Assembly: GCA_009746045.1 (NCBI GenBank)
Contig: RPFO01000015.1
Location: 2,016,998 to 2,080,997 of the forward strand
DNA length: 64,000 nucleotides
Direction: 5' to 3'
Source of the DNA: Mesostigma viride
Lineage: Eukaryota > Streptophyta > Mesostigmatophyceae > Mesostigmatales > Mesostigmataceae
Shown: positions 1-11,422 of the stretch, in pieces
Layout: each line of letters opens with the position of its first letter
Position numbering within the stretch: position 1 is the first letter of the stretch
The notes under the pieces: generated by a model
What the model was told of the DNA's origin: nothing
The model's input: the letters and a program-made list of their open reading frames with translations, nothing else
The model's database searches: none
Position numbers and translations under genes: made by a program

Positions 1-1728
1 GGCAGTCCAGCCAGGTCTGAATGTGCTCGGGGCTCTCGATGAGGGTGGTATCATCCGCATAAATCAGGTCGGCAAGGCGGTAACCAGGTCTAACCCCGCC
101 GTGCTCTTTCACGTTAAGGATGTCCAAGCCTGGCTCAAACCCCTTAAGAGCAGTAAAGCGCGCACGTGCCCGGCGCATGACGTGATCCACGACAATAATG
201 AACAGGTATGGGGACAGGACACAACCTTGCCACACCCCGTGGTGAAGGGGGAATGGTGGGGTGGTGCCTTCCGCAGTCCGCACTACTGCCTGTGAGCCCT
301 CATACAGTCGGCGAATGGCAGCAATAAACGCAGGTGGCACCCGATCCAGAGCTAGGATGGCCCAAAGAGCCTCCCAGAGAACCGTGTCAATTTAGGCTTT
401 GATGTAGTCAACAAAAATGAAGACCAGCGGCAAACTGTCAGGGGGAAGGCGACGCACCTCCTCCATCAATCGGCGCGCGACAAACACAGCCATGACAGTG
501 TTACGACCACGACGGAAACCCATCTGAGACTCACTGGCCCAGGTGTGGGTCCAGCGCGGCGCGGAGCCTGTGCAGCATCATGCGCATGAAGACCTTCAGC
601 GCGGCGCTCTGGAGGCAGACACCCCGGTAGTTACCGGGGTCAGCAGCAGAGCCCTTCTTGTACAGCATGACGCGGATGGCCGTCTGCCACTCAGCAGGCG
701 GAGGCTCGTCAGAGAGCAGGACACGGTTGCAGAACGCCAGCAGAAGGGCCTTAACCGCCAGATCAGGGGTCTTCAGCAGCTCAGCAGAAAGGTGGTCGGC
801 ACCGACCGCCGCATCGTACCGCAGGCGAGCAAGGGCGCCGTCCAATTCCTTCAAAGTGAAGGGGTGGACGACGTCGTCAGTGGCAAGGCAGCCCTCCTGC
901 AAGGCGGGGACGTGGTAGTCCGCGGCCGAGGAGGGGGGCGCTGGCGGCGGCGGGGGTCCGGCGACTACCCGAGGCGGGCGGCCGTCTCGGGGTGAAGCGG
1001 CGGGGGGGGGCGCGAGCCCCACCGGTCAAGGAAACATTGTGGGCCAACCAGCGGTCAAGGCTGACCGGCGCCGTGCCGTCCCCCGTGTGCTCCACCGGGG
1101 TGCGCTGCCGCCGGCCGCCGAGCCGGTCGAGGTGGTACCACATGTCCTTGCCCTGGTTGCGAGCCTGGCAGGCCTTGGCATCCGCGATGCACTGGGCCGC
1201 CTCCGCGTCCTGAGCGTGCTCGTAGGCCTCCACAAGGGCGGCCTGGAGCAATGGTTTCTGCAGCGGGTCCCGGTTACGCTTGAGGCGGTGCCGGGCGGCC
1301 AAGACCTTGGGGTCCTGGCGGTAGAGCGGGCCGGGGCGGCGGCGGGGCATGACCGGCAGGTGCCGAGCCGCCAGCAACGGAGCACGGGCCGCAAAGCCCG
1401 CAAAAATGGCGGCGTTGGGGGCACCCTTGTCCAGCTCGTCGACGTCCGCCCGGGCGTCCAGGGCCGACAGGTACTCCTGGCGGCACCGGTTCCGCTCGTG
1501 CTCGGCGTCCGTCCAGTCCTCAGGATCTCCCTTGACCGGGCGTAGAGCAGACCAGTCAGGGCGGACCACTGGGGCGCGGCGCGCGGGGACGTGGAACCGG
1601 AGCCGAAGGGTCGCGCGCACCAACCGGTGGTCAGAGCACACCGTCGGCGTGTCAAACACTCGGGTGTCCAGGACCGAGGTGCACCTGGACTGCCGTACCA
1701 CCACGTAGTCCAAACAGGCCTGACGCGA
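1..1728 (-). pseudogene. Broken LINE (non-LTR retrotransposon): endonuclease tail and reverse transcriptase
   Basis: Read on the minus strand, this begins near 1713 with the end of an AP-type endonuclease (a DYVVVR segment, then SDHRLV). A linker of about 200 residues follows, then a LINE reverse transcriptase: a GNYRGVCL block near 620, FRRGRN near 520, and the catalytic YADD near 36-70. These are hallmarks of the apurinic-endonuclease class of LINEs, which copy RNA at a nicked target. The frame shifts between about 880 and 1020 in a GC-rich stretch. A stop codon at 392-394 follows the VDYIKA motif, where a Phe-Asp pair is expected. The endonuclease N-terminus is missing at the right, so the copy is probably 5'-truncated, and the 3' end lies outside the window. 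It is a dead copy. The identification as LINE is firm; the exact clade is not determined. Confidence 0.85.
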
Positions 1729-2389
1729 CGGGAGCTATGGCCGACCTACCTCCAGCTCCGGCAGACCAAGGCGGGGCAGCCGGTGTACTGGAAGGGGGCG
1801 GCCATCTACGTCGGCCACAAGCCCTGGCAGGCGACCCCCGCGGCCCCAGCGACTCCAGACGCCCCAGCTTAGGGGAATACAGCAGTAGTAGTGTAGAATA
1901 GATAGACCGTGACCATGTACATGTACGCCTCCTACAGGCACTATACCAGCTGAGCCACGAGCATTATTTAACCATGCATATGTGTGCCTATGATGTGCCA
2001 CACTCCAGATGATGCCTAGTTTTATTTAGTAATGTTGTGCCCATGCAGAGAGCTGTTCTCTGCCGAGATGCCACGCTCTAGTTTTTGTATAGCCATGATA
2101 AGGAAAAGATAACGGCAGGCTCGAGCTACCATGGTCCGGATTCTCCCGATTTCTGGCCTGCGCTGGTTGTCTCTTTGATGATGATCTTCCTCCCCCGTGC
2201 CAGGATCCCCCCCTTAGGCGGGTTGAACCTGAGACAGCATGGTGGTGCAGGTGCCCTGGTGCACCTAGAGCAGGGGTAGCTTACATTCCCACCCTTGCAT
2301 GAAGTAGCCTAGAATGTATTAAAAGCCATATGCCCCTTCTCAGGGATATGTGCTACATTTACTCCCAACGGAGTGATGTTGATAATTAA
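1729..2389. other. Unassigned spacer
   Basis: Beyond the truncated LINE no coding region can be supported. A plus-strand open frame ends at 1872, but it overlaps the antisense of the LINE and shows no recognisable domain. The last bases carry an ATTAATTAATA run that supplies the TTAA target of the next element. Confidence 0.4.
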
Positions 2390-2393
2390 TTAA

Positions 2394-3734
2394 TAGTCCG
2401 CTGACCCATTTTGGGCATTTTCATACCCCAAAAAATGAAAAAAATCATAACTCACAGGCCACAACTCCAAATACCCTCAACCAAGATGCCAAACATATCT
2501 ACGCTTCAAGGGCTTTTAGAATATGCAATAATATCATGGGTTTATCAAAGCATTTGGATGGCAGCGCCAGTCAAAGTTGGCCAAAAGACGATCTTTTTTC
2601 CCAAGAAAAAGTGTACCTACCCCGCTAACTTCCCAGGGAGGGAAGGGAACCTCAATACCAACATTGGACAACTTAGTTGGATAGTCCAATGGTGGTTTCC
2701 TTGGGTCAGACCACCCGGATAACCCATTAGACCAATAAAACGTGCTCGTATATGTGTGTGGGTTACGCGCGCGTAAACAGCCATCCATGACATGCAATAC
2801 AAGAATGCATTATAGCAGGCTATAAAAGACTGCCAAAGGTGCTGGAATACAAACATGCTGCATACCTGCACTAACGGAATGATGTGCTCCAAAGAAATGC
2901 CATAAACTGGGCACTTTCAGGGCTAATACCATTCTCTACAGCAGACATGGAAGCTTGCTAAACAGTGCACTAATAAGCTCGTCAAATATAATGCATGGAA
3001 GACATATTCCGCTGCAAACAACACGCAAACCCGTTGTCGTACATGGCTCGTTCATGTCCCGCACGGACCCCCCTGGCCGGGACCCTCATATATCACACAT
3101 ACCGTTGCTCTACAGGCAAAGGCCGCCATAGCCTCATCCTGCATGCATCCTCCATGATTACCAGATTGATGTTCCGTTCAAAGATGACCTATAAACGCGT
3201 CCGCATTCCCAGCTAACGCTGCAGCGGACATCCCGTACCAAATCTGGATGCTTGGGCTGGCGCAGACTGCCCGGCCATAGGGAGAAAATCGACATATGAT
3301 AAGCGATGACTCATCTAGCACTGAAGACCAAGAAAGCACTATTTTCCTACCTGTATTTTCCCAATCCTATAAATCTGGCCATGCCTAACCTATGAAAATC
3401 ACGCATCGACATTCTGAGCAACATTCTGAACCGTTTCTGGCCGCAAGACGCAAAATTTCCATGATAACGGCACGTTGGCAGCCACATCTCGTTACGCGCG
3501 CGCGCGAGCGAAAATTTCCCGCCAAATTCACGTGATACTGTCGTAAAGCACGTTGTAATTACCAGGCTATGGCGAATATTACCCCCAAACCTATGCATCA
3601 CCTTCGTCCCTAAGTGTTCCCGGACCCATCGGACAACTTGCATCGGTCACGGGTGGCGCGGCGCTTGCGGCGCGGCGCGAATTACGACCGTTGGTCAAAC
3701 TACCCGAAATTTCGGGTGGTTTACGGACTAAGGG
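2394..3734. mobile_element. TTAA-flanked DNA transposon, family T1, copy 1 (non-autonomous)
   Basis: A 1341-bp segment lies between TTAA at 2390-2393 and TTAA at 3735-3738. Its left end reads TAGTCCGCTGACCC. The complement of its right end reads CCCTTAGTCCGTAAACC, so the ends are related inverted repeats sharing TAGTCCG. The whole segment is clearly similar to 54174-55505, the same family sitting in another element; shared landmarks include a run of GCGC bases after TTACGCG near 3493 and a GCGGCGCGGCG block near 3660-3680. TTAA duplication with CCC termini is typical of piggyBac-type transposons. No transposase ORF is visible, so it would need to be moved in trans. Confidence 0.75.
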
Positions 3735-3754
3735 TTAACTCGTCGTCTGTCCCT

Positions 3755-3805
3755 GGTCCTCTACGGAGGACTGAGTTGAACTCAGTCCTCTCTAGAGGAC
3801 CGAGT
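3755..3805. repeat. Subterminal GTCCTC/GAGGAC palindromes of family T2
   Basis: Two imperfect palindromes stand side by side just inside the left terminal repeat: GGTCCTC...GAGGAC and CAGTCCTC...GAGGACCGAG. A matching one, CAGTCCTCCTGTGAGGACTG, sits inside the right end near 7444-7463. Subterminal palindromes often bind transposase, but that role here is inference. Confidence 0.6.
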
Positions 3806-4834
3806 TTTTGGGTTTCGTAGAAAATTCGCCCCGGTCAGAATGTTTGACAAAAAATTTCTCTCAAAATTTATTCAAATACTACGTGAAAAGATCTTTCTTG
3901 GACATATTTTTGGGATTTTTTTGGATTTGGTATGAGCGGCTAAATGTACGGTCAAAGTACAGGTGGTAAGGGTACTTACACTTTTCCACGTGAAACGCGA
4001 GTTCCGGAAATGCACGACCTAGCCATGGCGGCTCGCGCCCATGCATGCAGTTTACGTTTGCGGACGAGTTAGCTGTCCAAACTCAGGAAATAGATTTAAC
4101 ATGCCCTAATGATGATAAAAATCAATTTTTAGCTCGCGGGGATGCGATTTACCCGGTGTCGGCACTGTTCTTGCTGGAAAAAACTGCAATAAGGCAGGTC
4201 GACGGAATTGATGACTGCGCTTGCTTTCCGGCGCAATTTCAATGGCTGATAGGTTTCTTTCTACATTTTAACATGCATTGTATTAGAATAAATTGAGTGA
4301 CAGTATAGATTTGATGATTTCGACCATTCTGTCACGTCATGGCCTATGTGCCGCAAAGTGCCACTTTTGCGGGCACCGCCTGGGCCAAGGTAACGCCAGC
4401 CGTGCCAGGTAAAGCCGGATAATCGTTGCCTCTTCGTTTCTTGATGTTCGTACATGAGTTTAAGCTTGCGAGGCGTTGTCAGGTTCAAGTCTTGATGCTC
4501 TTTCTTGACCGTTGCATGCCCCTCTCTAAAACCCCCTTTTCAGAGGATGTTAGCAGGCATTTGCCTTAACCCAGTGTAGTTGTGCAGGGTTTTAGGAGCT
4601 GTGCAGGTTTAAACACCTTCATAAATGTTAGTTATTCTTTTGCTACGTTCATACTGCATGATTGTGTGGCCACGGACTGCGTCAAGGGTGCATTCAAGCT
4701 TTTACGGGTGAGTGAAAAGTCTTGGTGACAAACCACTGCCATCATGTGCCAGCAACTATGTTGGCCACATCATGGCAAGGCAAAACAGTTATAGCCAAAT
4801 CTATTGTTGTTAGAAACAATGGAAATATGCTTAA

Positions 4835-6728
4835 GGGGACGGTCCCGGCGCGAATATTTTTGGCGCCAAAAAATTCGCCGTACCCGTCCGTACCGTGAAA
4901 AAGTGGTGCACGGTGCGCGCACCCCTACCGGAGCTGGCCATGGCGACGTGCTTTCAGGCAGAGTAGAAAAAGATAGCTCGCGGAATGCAGAGAAACTGAG
5001 CGAATCTTAAAGACGATGAGTAAATGATACTACTTCGTAGCGGAGTTCGCGTTTTTTGCAGTGTCGATGATTTTATTGATGACCATCGCCACGGGTGTCT
5101 AATCTGATGTTTTCGTCGAGAGGAATAAATTAGAATGCACGCTGGCGGCGGTGATTGTCAGGTTTTATGGGCTTTACCTAGCGTCAAGGATGCGTTTAAA
5201 TTGTTATTGGTAAAGCTTTAAAAAATTTGCTGGGTTTCGGCAAGATTTCCGTCATGATCGGTGAGACACTCTCCAAGCTCGCGGGAAGCGCGTCTTATTA
5301 TTCCATGGAAGGTTGTTCTTTCTTGCGCCGCTGGGCGAAGGACAATCCCGGTAATGGTACGATCGTGTGATCAACGTGACCCTATGAATGTTTCGCTTCC
5401 TTTATGGGTTATCAACGCAAGTTTTCGGCTTCTTTCCGTGCAGTTAGCGCCAGGTATAATGCCATTTCGTGCTGCGCATCGCCAGATTCCTGGCACCTTT
5501 CAGTGGTTTTTATGTACGTTGCATGGCTGGGACGTGTCAAAGCGTGACCGTGGCATATCGTCAAGTTGTCAGGGATTTGCTGAGTGGTTTCTTGGAAGGA
5601 GATTGCTAACAGCACTCAGTTTTGTGTGAATATTGACGCGGCCTTTCTTAGCAGAGGCTTCATTGTGGTTAGAGGCTCACAAGCTTGAGTTTGTTTCTTG
5701 GCAAACAATTGCGCTGGAAAGAAAGGTGGCAGTGGTTTTTCTGAGGGGCATACTGCATGGGTGGAACTGCACGTAGGTAGGGGTTATCGTTGTCTTGTTG
5801 GCCTTTCTCCCACTAAAATGGGAGAGCCCTAATTCATATGCTAGCAAGGCAAGGTAACCATGGTGAGAAGCCTTGGCAATCAGCATGTATGATAATTCTG
5901 CTTTCTCTGTGGACTGTCTGTTGTTACCCTTGTTGGGCAATTAGTGGATATGGCTTTCTAGGGTGTGTTTGAGCTTGGTTTTGGGATGATGCCCACACCA
6001 TAAACCTGGAATATGCTTTAGAAGTGTCGGCTAGGCATGTAGAGCTACCTGCCTCATTGTTGTGCACACACGCAACAGGTTGCCCGTGTCGAGGTAAGGC
6101 AAGGGCACATGACGTGCCCAGCCACCTCCTTGTACATTGTGGTCGAATTGGGCATGGTCAGGAGCCTTTTGGATGGCATAGGAAGTGTTAGTGTGCCTTA
6201 ATACTCACTAATGCCTTCCTTAGCGTCTGCACAGGTGGCCAACTGCCAAAATTAATAACTGCTACAGCTGAGCTCAGAATGCCACCAAACTTTGACAGTG
6301 CCTTCTATGGTCATGACAGAATTTGACTATTACTTTTTAGGCCTAATTGATGTGTTATGAGTGTGTATGGGGACGCCCCGCCTGAAAAAGCGTATTTTTG
6401 GCCCAAAAATTAATAACTCAAAGGAATGTGCTGATTTTGTTGATCCAATTAGGTAGAAACCATGTCCCATGACATTTTTATATGTGTATTACTTTTTTCA
6501 TGCAACTGGTTCTCCCATTGTTCTGGGCAAGATGTGCCCCGGACAGCGTTTTTTTCTATTTTTAGCTCATAGCCGGTGTATGGCTGGGGGTAGTACCCCC
6601 AACAAGTGGTGGTATGCATGCCCAAACATCATGTTTATGGTCCCCAAACACCATTCAGTGGTTGTCAGTTGCACTTCTGTAGTTATTAGGGGGCTTCAGT
6701 TTTGATACATTTCCATGGGACCCTCCCC
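4835..6728. mobile_element. TTAA-flanked DNA transposon, family T3, copy 1, nested in T2
   Basis: TTAA at 4831-4834 and 6729-6732 bracket 1894 bp whose ends are GGGGACGGTCCC and, inverted, GGGGAGGGTCCC (one mismatch in 12). The left 120 bp and right 150 bp match the ends of the element at 18294-21451; examples are the CCGTACCGTGAAAA block near 4885 and the GGGGGTAGTACCCCC palindrome near 6585. A short open segment near 5254-5370 resembles part of the other copy (PSMEERSLLRAWARD there, SMEGCSFLRRWAKD here). No transposase is recognised. Confidence 0.75.
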
Positions 6729-7485
6729 TTAACCTACCCATTATATTGGTGGTTGACACTTATAACATAACCCTTTGTTGGTAGGTATCCAAGCCCATTC
6801 CCTACATGCATGCATAGGCTCTCACTACATGATAAGGTATGATATACCTGAAGTATGATGATGCAAGTGTGTTGTCCTGTAATGCTTGAAGGGAAATGAG
6901 TTGATTGGGATGGTTGGTGGCCACGGTGGTGTGTAGTATGACCGCACTTACATGCTAGCAAAGTTAGCAAAAGCCCCATTCCTCTCCTGAGGACTGAGAG
7001 TTTTTTCATTGTTTCAGGCAGTGGCAGTGGCCAAATTGAGCCCAGTTTTTTGCCACGTTTCAAGAACTATATTGTTTACATGCCTATATTTTTTCTTCAT
7101 GCACCAGGATTTGATTGAATTTTTCCCACTCGTTCTTACCCACTCGGCCAGGGTGTGTCAGGAACTGGACACGTGGCGCGACCTGCTCGGGCGCCTGCCA
7201 GCCCCGGGCACGCTCTGACAAAGGGTGGGGGCGAGGGGTCGGTCACGAAGTTTCTAGTCCCGAAAAATGCAAATTCGAGAGGGGTGCCCAACGTCCGTGT
7301 AATTTTCAGGTGTTCGGGTCAAGTTTTCACATATGCAGTATTTTTGCCAACAAAATGACATCTAGTACACCCCTGATCCACATCAAAACATTTGGGATGG
7401 ACCCCCCACCTAGTCGCTACACGCGGTTGAAAGTTGTCAACTCAGTCCTCCTGTGAGGACTGAGTTGGGACAGACGACGAGTTAA

Positions 7486-7599
7486 TAGACACGTGACTGC
7501 GTCACGTGAGCATTTGCAAGTCCTGAGTGGGACGGGAACATGATGATGCGTTCAAAGGTTGATAATTAGGTTTCTACGAGTTTGTTGATTTTTTTTGTT
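7486..7599. other. Short unassigned flank
   Basis: Bases between the T2 element and the candidate inverted-repeat element. It includes a CACGTGACTGCGTCACGTG palindrome at 7491-7509 and no open frame of note. Confidence 0.3.
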
Positions 7600-8212
7600 G
7601 TATTCACCTTTGCCCGGACTTTCAGACTTTTTTTTTTCAAACTTACCTAAGTAATGAAAAAAACCTAAGTCCAAAGCCAAACCTCCTTTATGACGCAAAT
7701 CTGCTTTTGGCTTAGGACTTGTGTTTTTTGCCTAAGTCAGCCCTGCAAAAAAAAAGCGCTGCTATCAAGGGTTACTGCACGGCTGAAACACTTACGTCCT
7801 GTGCTTTTTTCCTAACGCAGCCCTGAAAAAAAAATATATATACCAAGGGTAATGCAAGAGCTGAAAATGTAAACTTGTAGCATTTCCAAAAAAAAAAACG
7901 TGGGGACTTGCGTGTATTCATTATGCTGTGTGTAATGCACATGTGCTTATTTCATGTTGCCATGCCAGATTCATATAAGGTTACAGTTATGATATGATTG
8001 TGTGGGTCATGATCCAAGTCAACAAGTATTGCATTAAAAATATTTTAGGTCACTTAATTTCATCCCCATGTTACAGCCATCATCACCATAACTTCACGAC
8101 ACTTAGTCCCCGCACAAAATCATCTCATCACGACCATCATCACCGTCTATGATCCTGTCTAGCCAGGCATCATTAAACTTGTCAGTCACCACACGTAATT
8201 GTGCAGGAGTTT

Positions 8213-8800
8213 TCTATCCATGGGCAATTTCTACTTCCATCTCATTCTCAAAGTCCACCACTTGTTGGTACAATGATGGTTGCGCGTCGTCAGCAACAGG
8301 TGACTCAATTTTGGCAGGTTCTTTTTTCAATTTTTTAGTGACAGGCTGCAGGCCAGCCTCCTCCTCCCCGAGGTCGAAGTACGCGGAGCAAATATGGCGG
8401 CTGCCGGTGAGCATCAGGGACGAGCACACGTCGCTCCTCCTCGCTCAGATCCCTGCTTGTAGCTGTCACGGTGATGTGGTAGGATGCCCATTTCGGCTTT
8501 TTCTCCGTGCTGGCCTTGTCGCCCAGCACGGGAATATACTCCTCCTCGCTTCCGCCGGGGGCCTCCTCGGCAGGGGCAGACGGCTGCTTGGCTTGCTGGG
8601 CATCGCCTTGTGCTGCCTTCTTCTGCGCTTCCTTCCTCTCTGCTTTCTCACTCGCCTTCCTGCAAAATCCCAGCATAACAGATTGCAGAAAGCCGAATTG
8701 TAATTAGCATGGATATAACGCATTAAGCAAAAGGTCAAAACGCAAGAATAGCGTCCACACAAACCACCAAGAAACTTTTTTTCTGGCTTCGCTGCGTAGG
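8213..8800 (-). CDS. Possible spliced two-exon gene, unknown charged protein (doubtful)
   Basis: On the minus strand a Lys/Ala/Glu-rich segment (KASEKAERKEAQKKAAQ and onward) starts directly after a TTTTGCAG sequence at about 8657 that looks like a splice acceptor. Upstream, an open frame ending KPEKKF precedes a GTGG-type donor candidate near 8775. Downstream a one-base shift is needed near 8420 to join a second acidic/basic stretch (TKKLKKEPAKIE near 8310) that ends at a stop at about 8214. I do not recognise a domain. It could be the C-terminal part of an element-encoded protein or a decayed host gene. The splice sites are guesses from sequence alone. Confidence 0.3.
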
Positions 8801-8860
8801 TGCTGTCTGCGTCGCCCTGGTGTTGTGAATATCCGATTGCAGCAGTCGCACGGGTATCCA

Positions 8861-9503
8861 TTAGTAGGTACAGGTTGTGCCCTGTCGTGCTCCCTCTGCT
8901 CGGCATAAATAAGCCGGGTGCAGGTTGTACTGCGGGGTCACCTCAGTTTCTGCTTTTTCTTCATTTTGACACTCCCCTTCCTCTGAATCCTCGCCTTTAT
9001 CACTCTCCTCTCTCTCCACCACATTTTCGGTATCGCCGCTCGATTCATCGCTTAATGAAGTTTCTGTGCCGTGTGGTGCGCGGGTTAAGCTCGTCGTCGG
9101 CGACGTCGTCGTCTTCAAGCTCATGCCGGGCTTGGCGCCTGGCTTCTCCAGCTTGACCATGTCCTGTTGTATATGCGCTGGCATGTGCTTTCCTAATTTT
9201 ATTCTTCCTTCCAATCGTGCGTGTCCATTTGGAATCAAATGCCTCTGAATATCGGATATTCTTCTTCCCTCCACGTTTCGTTTTTTCGTGGGACGCTGTC
9301 CAGTAGTATGCGCTGTCATGTCCTTTCCAGAATGTCCTTTCCGAATGTTTTGTTCCGTTTTTGTATCCAATCGTGCGTCTCCATTTCGATTCCATGATAA
9401 TTTTTCCCTCCAATCGTCCGTTTCGAATCTGATTGCCTTTCATGGGAATCTTTTTCCCTCTACCGGTTCTGTCCATGACTTGGCGTTTCATTTTTTCGTC
9501 CAA
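8861..9503 (-). other. Minus-strand open frames over a degenerate repeat
   Basis: Two overlapping open frames (8861-9370 and 9045-9503) encode Lys/Arg-rich then Ser/Glu-rich sequence without a recognisable fold. The underlying DNA is a degenerate repeat in which CCAATCGTGCG, TCCATTTGGAATC and TTTTTCCCTCC variants recur every 60-90 bp between about 9190 and 9560. The open frames may be upstream exons of the candidate gene at 8213-8800 or a by-product of the repeat. Confidence 0.3.
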
Positions 9504-9740
9504 TCCTGAGTGTTCATTACTTCCTGTTCATAGCCTTTCCCTATGATTTGGCGTTTCATCGCTGATGTCGTACGCTGTGTACGACTTATATCAGTAGCAC
9601 GTCCCGCCACAGACGAGTTTCCGTGTTGTACACTTGCTTGTCTTCTCCCGGTTAGGGCTAAGTTTTGCAAAAAACAAAAGTCCTAAGTCGAAACCATTTT
9701 TTCCGCCTGTTGAGGTACTGGGGCAAAGGAAACGTAGTTT

Positions 9741-10342
9741 TTTCCAGTTTCTCACCCAACTTTCATGCGGAAACCCTGCAAAACCGGCATACGGCAGCGT
9801 CATCTTTGCCTGCATGTAAGCTCATGGATCACTCAACCTATCCAAGCCTTGCATTACACGTGCCTCTTTCTTTCAGTATTGCACGCGAAATGGAATGAAA
9901 ACCCAGCACCTCCCTTCCCATGAGGCATGGGCTCAACAACACGTTGTGAGAGTGGATGATGCTTTGGCTATGGCTGCCTGATTCAGTCATATGATGCCAT
10001 CCAGTCATGATGTTTGATGCATGTTTGATGCTGTGTAACTTGTACAACACCTATTTTCAACGTTTTGACCCTCCTAGCTCATTATGGTCCCGTTTATGGG
10101 GCTCGTGTCGTTGCGTCATGTTGTGAAGGGCTCTCATTTTTCCCACTGCGTTGTACTGCGTTGTGTTTGTGATGCTAAAATATGCTATGAAAAATAGCTC
10201 CAGTGGCCCAATGGGCCTGAGTTTTGTTCCACAGAGCCTGCATATGTTGCCCATAGCTCGTGCAAGAAGCCAGATTTTTTTCATGAACCATTTGTGAATA
10301 AGCACGTGACTTGTGACCTAGGGTCAACAAATCGCGGTCATG
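9741..10342. other. Unassigned spacer before Ty3 element D
   Basis: No gene or repeat structure is recognised. The final bases GTCAG (10343-10347) are the left target duplication of element D. Confidence 0.4.
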
Positions 10343-10347
10343 GTCAG

Positions 10348-10899
10348 TGTTACGTCGCGTAACAATTCGTTGTAGTTACGGACGTAAATTAGGTCCTTTG
10401 CCTCGGTCGTTCCTAGGTTTACGTGTAGTTGTACTGGGACACTGTTGTCCTCGTATCAGTACTGTGGTGCATTGGATGCTTTTGGGTGTCGCGCCGCGTA
10501 CTTTATTAGTGGTCCTTATCCTTCGGGTAGAATGTAGTGGACCAGCGTGCATCTGTACATTTGTAGGCGAGGGCCAGGTCGGCCCGAGCATGCTGGACCG
10601 TTGGTGATCATTTATGCACGTTCTACCCCTCGTGTTGGCACTCGGCGTGTGTTAAATGAATTAACACATATAGGCTTGGGTCATGGCAGTGTAGTTGTGT
10701 TTCCTTCCTCTATTCCTGGAGTAAACGGGTTTGTGTAAATGGCTTATGGCGTATTATAGTAGCATATACGTAAATGCATTGAGATCTGGATCGTCTCGTT
10801 CGTCTTTCGCTAGGGGATTAACTAGAGGTGGCCTGACTAGTCTAGGTAGCGTTAGGCCGGGTAGAGGTAGAGGTGGCGGTAGAAGTTTAGGACGTAACA
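10348..10899 (+). repeat. 5' LTR of Ty3 element D
   Basis: Starts TGTTACGTC and ends GACGTAACA, a 9-bp perfect terminal inverted repeat with the canonical TG/CA ends. It is nearly identical to 32173-32724. Both LTR copies contain the same short open frames, which are not counted as genes. Confidence 0.95.
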
Positions 10900-10918
10900 A
10901 TGGTTCCGGAGGAACTTT
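10900..10918 (+). promoter_or_regulatory. Probable primer binding site of element D
   Basis: One base after the 5' LTR comes TGGTTCCGGAGGAAC. The leading TGG is what pairs with a tRNA 3' CCA end. The tRNA is not identified. Confidence 0.5.
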
Positions 10919-11422
10919 CGTAGGTAGAGAGCGAGACGACAATCCCTTGTCACATACGCCTTTGCATCAACCCTTCCGCGTCCAGGGAAACGAAGACGAC
11001 ACCTACTTGACAGGTAATGGGCGGGTCGCCTTCAAGCTGGGGGGGTAGTGCTGCCCGATTCGGGACACGCCTTGCCAAGACGTTAGACCTGCTCGAAGCG
11101 GAAAAATCCTTTTTTTAGATAGCTCCTTTCCCTCGCTTTGTTTTCCTGATAATGGTTACTTACTGTCATAGATAGAGGATAATTGTTCGGTTCTACGTAC
11201 GGTAGAGAGACGACTAGCGTCTCGTAGACTACACCTTTTCCTTCGTGCTGCTGTTCATTAGACGGCCGCACCCGCAGACATACTGGGTCGCTGATTTTAG
11301 GACGAGCGCTGGACTATTGCCGCCCTCGTACTTTCGGTGCTCGAGATAACCCAGCTAAGTCGCCTCCTACTCCTTCTACTCCTATCGTGACTAGTTACTC
11401 AAGACCAACCAGGTGCGTTACC

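Larger units (their letters stand above)
3739..7481. mobile_element. TTAA-flanked DNA transposon, family T2, with perfect 15-bp inverted repeats
   Basis: The segment starts CTCGTCGTCTGTCCC at 3739 and ends with its exact inverse complement GGGACAGACGACGAG at 7467-7481. TTAA lies directly outside both ends (3735-3738 and 7482-7485). Just inside each end are palindromes built from GTCCTC and GAGGAC. The left TTAA is shared with the right end of family T1, so the two elements abut. A further TTAA element is nested inside (4835-6728), leaving about 1.8 kb of its own sequence. No convincing transposase is seen. The termini are directly visible; assignment to a piggyBac-like mechanism is inference from the target site. 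Confidence 0.8.
7600..9740. mobile_element. Candidate inverted-repeat element with AT-rich arms
   Basis: The left arm contains TTCACCTTTGCCCGGAC (about 7600) and GGCTTAGGACTTGTGTTTTTTG (about 7708). The right arm carries their inverse: CAAAAAACAAAAGTCCTAAG (about 9668) and GGGGCAAAGGAAACG (about 9720). The left arm also holds a diverged tandem duplication of about 75 bp (7723-7875), in which CCTAAGTCAGCCCTGC recurs as CCTAACGCAGCCCTG. Arms of this kind suggest a DNA transposon enclosing the minus-strand ORFs at 8213-9503, but exact ends and a target duplication could not be fixed. Confidence is limited. Confidence 0.4.

Noticed and set aside
6585-6600. GGGGGTAGTACCCCC palindrome as a terminator or operator
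   Set aside because: It is a conserved subterminal palindrome of family T3, also near 21299-21313, in a eukaryotic setting.
10347-10738. Open frames inside the D LTR, repeated at 32118-32563
   Set aside because: Identical only because the LTRs are copies; no coding evidence.
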